Shown here: positions 4,939 through 6,814 of the stretch, one piece after another
Position numbering within the stretch: position 1 is the stretch's first letter
Layout: the number at the start of each line of letters is the position of its first letter
Assembly: GCA_903894655.1 (NCBI GenBank)
Contig: CAITQY010000651.1
Span: forward strand, 1-6,814
Length of the DNA stretch: 6,814 bases
Direction of reading: 5' to 3'
DNA from: an uncultured Gemmatimonadota bacterium
GTDB taxonomy: Bacteria > Gemmatimonadota > Gemmatimonadetes > Gemmatimonadales > Gemmatimonadaceae
The notes under the pieces: generated by a model
What the model was told of the DNA's origin: nothing
Seen by the model: the letters and a program-made list of their open reading frames with translations, nothing else
Databases searched by the model: none
Made by a program: the position numbers and the translations under genes

Positions 4939-6771
4939 ATGCAGATTCGCAACGTCGCCATCATCGCGCACGTCGACCACGGGAAGACCACCCTCGTCGA
5001 CAAGATGCTCCGCCAGGCTGGAGCTTTCCGCGAAAATCAGGTCGTAGAAGAACGCGTGATGGATTCCAATCCGCTTGAAAAAGAGCGCGGAATCACCATT
5101 CTCGCCAAGAATACATCGATCCGCTGGAACGACACGAAGATCAACATCGTCGACACGCCGGGCCACGCCGATTTCGGTGGCGAAGTGGAGCGCATTCTGC
5201 GCATGGTCGAGGGCGTGCTGCTGGTCGTGGACGCCTTCGACGGTCCGATGCCGCAGACGCGGTTCGTGCTCCGCAAGGCGCTCGAACTCGGACGCACCCC
5301 GATCATCGTGATCAACAAGATCGACCGCCCCGGCGCCGATCCGTTGCGCGTGCATGATGAAGTGCTCTCGCTGTTCATCGAACTCGAAGCGACGGAAGAG
5401 CAGCTGAACGCGCCGGTGGTGTACGCCAGCGCGAAGCAAGGGCTCGCCACGATGGACATGGACGTCACGCCGGTCGATCTGCAGCCGTTGTATCAGACGA
5501 TCGTCGATACCGTGCCGCCGCCGCCGTCGGACAGCGAAGGGACGTTCCAGATGCTCGTGTCCACCATCGAGTATTCGGCGTACCTCGGCCGTATGGCGAT
5601 CGGCCGCGTGGAGCGTGGTGTGGTGCACCTTGGCGATTCCGTGACGTTGCTGCCGTTCGAAAGCGAGAAGCCAATTCAGCGTGGACGCGTGTCGAAGCTG
5701 TACGGCTACGAAGGGCTCGAGCGCGTGGAAATTCAGGAAGCGTCAGCGGGCGAGATCGTGTTGTTGGCCGGCTTCGAAGATGTCGATATCGGCAGCACGC
5801 TGACCGATCCCGACTGCCAGGAACCGCTCCCGGGCATCAGTGTGGAGTCGCCCACGATCAGCGTGGACTTCGTGGTGAACAATTCGCCGTTCGCCGGTAA
5901 GGACGGCAAGTTCGTCACGTCGCGCCAGCTGCGTGAGCGCCTGTACAAGGAGCTCGAGCGCAACGTGGCGCTCAAGGTCGAAGACAGCGATTCCACCGAC
6001 GCGTGGAGCGTGTCCGGCCGCGGTGAATTGCACCTCTCCATCCTCATGGAGACGATGCGTCGCGAAGGCTTCGAGTTCCAGGTGTCGCGTCCGAAGGTGA
6101 TTCTGCGCACGGATGAGAAAGGCCAGAAGCTCGAGCCGTTCGAAGAGCTCGCGATCGACGTGCCCGAGGAATACCTCGGCACCGTCATCGAGAAGCTCGG
6201 CCCTCGTAAGGCCGAAATGATCGAGATGAAGAACCCGGGGCAGGGGCTGGTGCGCTTGCTGTATCGCGTGCCGGCGCGTGGTCTGTTCGGTTACCGCAGT
6301 GAGTTCCTCACGGACACGCGTGGCACCGGCATCATGCACCACCGGTTCCTCGAGTACGGGGCGTGGGCGGGCCCGCTGTCGGGCCGTGCGCGCGGCGTAC
6401 TGGTGTCGATGGAAAACGGCACGATCATCGCGTTCGCCCTGTTCAGCTTGCAGGAGCGCTCCACGCTGTTCGTGACGCCGGGTGACGCGGTGTACGAGGG
6501 GATGCTGATCGGTGAGAATTCGCGTCCGGGCGACATGGACGTGAACCCGACCAAAGAAAAGAAGCTCTCGAACATCCGCACCAAGTCGACCGACGAGAAC
6601 ATCACCCTCGAGCCGCCCCGGGAGATCACCCTCGAAAGCGCCCTCGAGTACATCGAAGACGACGAACTCATCGAGATCACGCCGCACAACATTCGGCTAC
6701 GGAAGCGCTTGCTCGCCACGAGCGATCGCAAGCGCACCAACCGCGAAACGAAGCGGGATCGCTTGGCGTAA
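4939..6771 (+). CDS. typA: Ribosome-associated translational GTPase TypA/BipA
   Basis: TypA (BipA) is an EF-G-like GTPase that binds the 70S ribosome at the factor site. In other bacteria it is needed for large-subunit assembly and growth in the cold or under stress. The 610-residue protein shows all G motifs: AHVDHGKTT (10-18), ERGIT (49-53), DTPGH (72-76), NKID (126-129) and SAK (164-166). A beta-barrel domain (about 195-285), EF-G III-like and V-like domains (about 300-470) and the BipA-specific C-terminal domain follow. The latter includes ENGTIIAFALFSLQERS, a DVNPTKEKKLSNIR segment and a basic tail (RKRLLATSDRKR onward). E. coli BipA has 607 residues. I chose ATG 4939 because it starts three residues before the conserved RN.AIIAHVDHGK block. 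An in-frame ATG at 4915 would add eight residues (618 in all) and cannot be excluded; neither start has a well-placed Shine-Dalgarno sequence (AAGG at 4933 is only 2 nt from ATG 4939). Codons are less GC-extreme than in pdxA, as expected for a well-expressed gene. Confidence 0.97.
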   Translation: MQIRNVAIIAHVDHGKTTLVDKMLRQAGAFRENQVVEERVMDSNPLEKERGITILAKNTSIRWNDTKINIVDTPGHADFGGEVERILRMVEGVLLVVDAFDGPMPQTRFVLRKALELGRTPIIVINKIDRPGADPLRVHDEVLSLFIELEATEEQLNAPVVYASAKQGLATMDMDVTPVDLQPLYQTIVDTVPPPPSDSEGTFQMLVSTIEYSAYLGRMAIGRVERGVVHLGDSVTLLPFESEKPIQRGRVSKLYGYEGLERVEIQEASAGEIVLLAGFEDVDIGSTLTDPDCQEPLPGISVESPTISVDFVVNNSPFAGKDGKFVTSRQLRERLYKELERNVALKVEDSDSTDAWSVSGRGELHLSILMETMRREGFEFQVSRPKVILRTDEKGQKLEPFEELAIDVPEEYLGTVIEKLGPRKAEMIEMKNPGQGLVRLLYRVPARGLFGYRSEFLTDTRGTGIMHHRFLEYGAWAGPLSGRARGVLVSMENGTIIAFALFSLQERSTLFVTPGDAVYEGMLIGENSRPGDMDVNPTKEKKLSNIRTKSTDENITLEPPREITLESALEYIEDDELIEITPHNIRLRKRLLATSDRKRTNRETKRDRLA

Positions 6772-6779
6772 CGGCGGCC

Positions 6780-6814
6780 TGAGCCACCGGCGGATCCATG
6801 GGGTGAGCCATCGG
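6780..6814. repeat. Imperfect 11-nt direct repeat after typA
   Basis: TGAGCCACCGG (6780-6790) and TGAGCCATCGG (6804-6814) differ at one base and are offset by 24 nt. The second copy runs to the window edge, so it may be the start of a longer tandem array or a chance pair. No intrinsic terminator or clear gene start is visible in the 43 nt after the typA stop. Confidence 0.4.

Noticed and set aside
5743..6687. - strand open frame (about 314 codons) opposite typA
   Set aside because: Opposite the conserved TypA coding sequence, with composition typical of an antisense shadow.
1..6814. A novel multigene defence, mobile or biosynthetic system
   Set aside because: All five genes belong to well-known housekeeping or envelope families and share strand and similar composition; no integrase, transposase, toxin, repeat array or unknown gene cluster is visible.

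Overview
The window is ordinary, gene-dense bacterial chromosome. Five protein genes lie head to tail on the + strand and fill almost all of it: the 3' part of mfd, a lipoprotein-type parvulin prolyl isomerase, a SurA-type periplasmic chaperone, pdxA, and typA (bipA). DNA is GC-rich (roughly 60-70% in the stretches I counted) with strong G/C preference at third codon positions. The lipobox on one isomerase and the SurA-like protein imply a diderm cell with a periplasm. Protein style and the order mfd / isomerase / isomerase / pdxA suggest Gemmatimonadota (a Gemmatimonas-like organism). That assignment is from memory of the families, not from a search.

Layout: 1-1026 is the C-terminal third of the transcription-repair coupling factor Mfd (start outside the window). 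A 70-nt gap leads to 1097-2521, a 474-residue parvulin lipoprotein. A 44-nt gap leads to 2566-3960, a 464-residue SurA-like chaperone with two parvulin domains. Only 13 nt later comes pdxA (3974-4870), the fourth enzyme of the DXP-dependent pyridoxal phosphate pathway. A 68-nt gap leads to typA (4939-6771), a ribosome-associated translational GTPase. The last 43 nt hold no gene I can call, only an imperfect 11-nt direct repeat. No gap exceeds 300 bases. I see no rRNA, tRNA, CRISPR array, insertion sequence, attachment site or origin.

How the genes fit together: the two isomerases are probably paralogues that act on outer-membrane or secreted proteins in the periplasm, one anchored to a membrane and one soluble. 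surA next to pdxA is also the arrangement in Escherichia coli, so this pair may be an old linkage. mfd and typA are housekeeping genes for DNA repair and ribosome function. The short gaps suggest that at least the isomerase-surA-pdxA block is cotranscribed.

I found no undescribed multigene system. The most interesting signals are small. The start regions of both isomerase genes carry inverted repeats: one can hide the Shine-Dalgarno sequence of the lipoprotein gene, one sits just before the surA start, and a perfect 25-nt palindrome lies inside the surA signal-peptide codons. The two parvulin domains of SurA also have complementary losses of their conserved histidines, and the lipoprotein seems to carry a helical chaperone-like segment on each side of its single parvulin domain.
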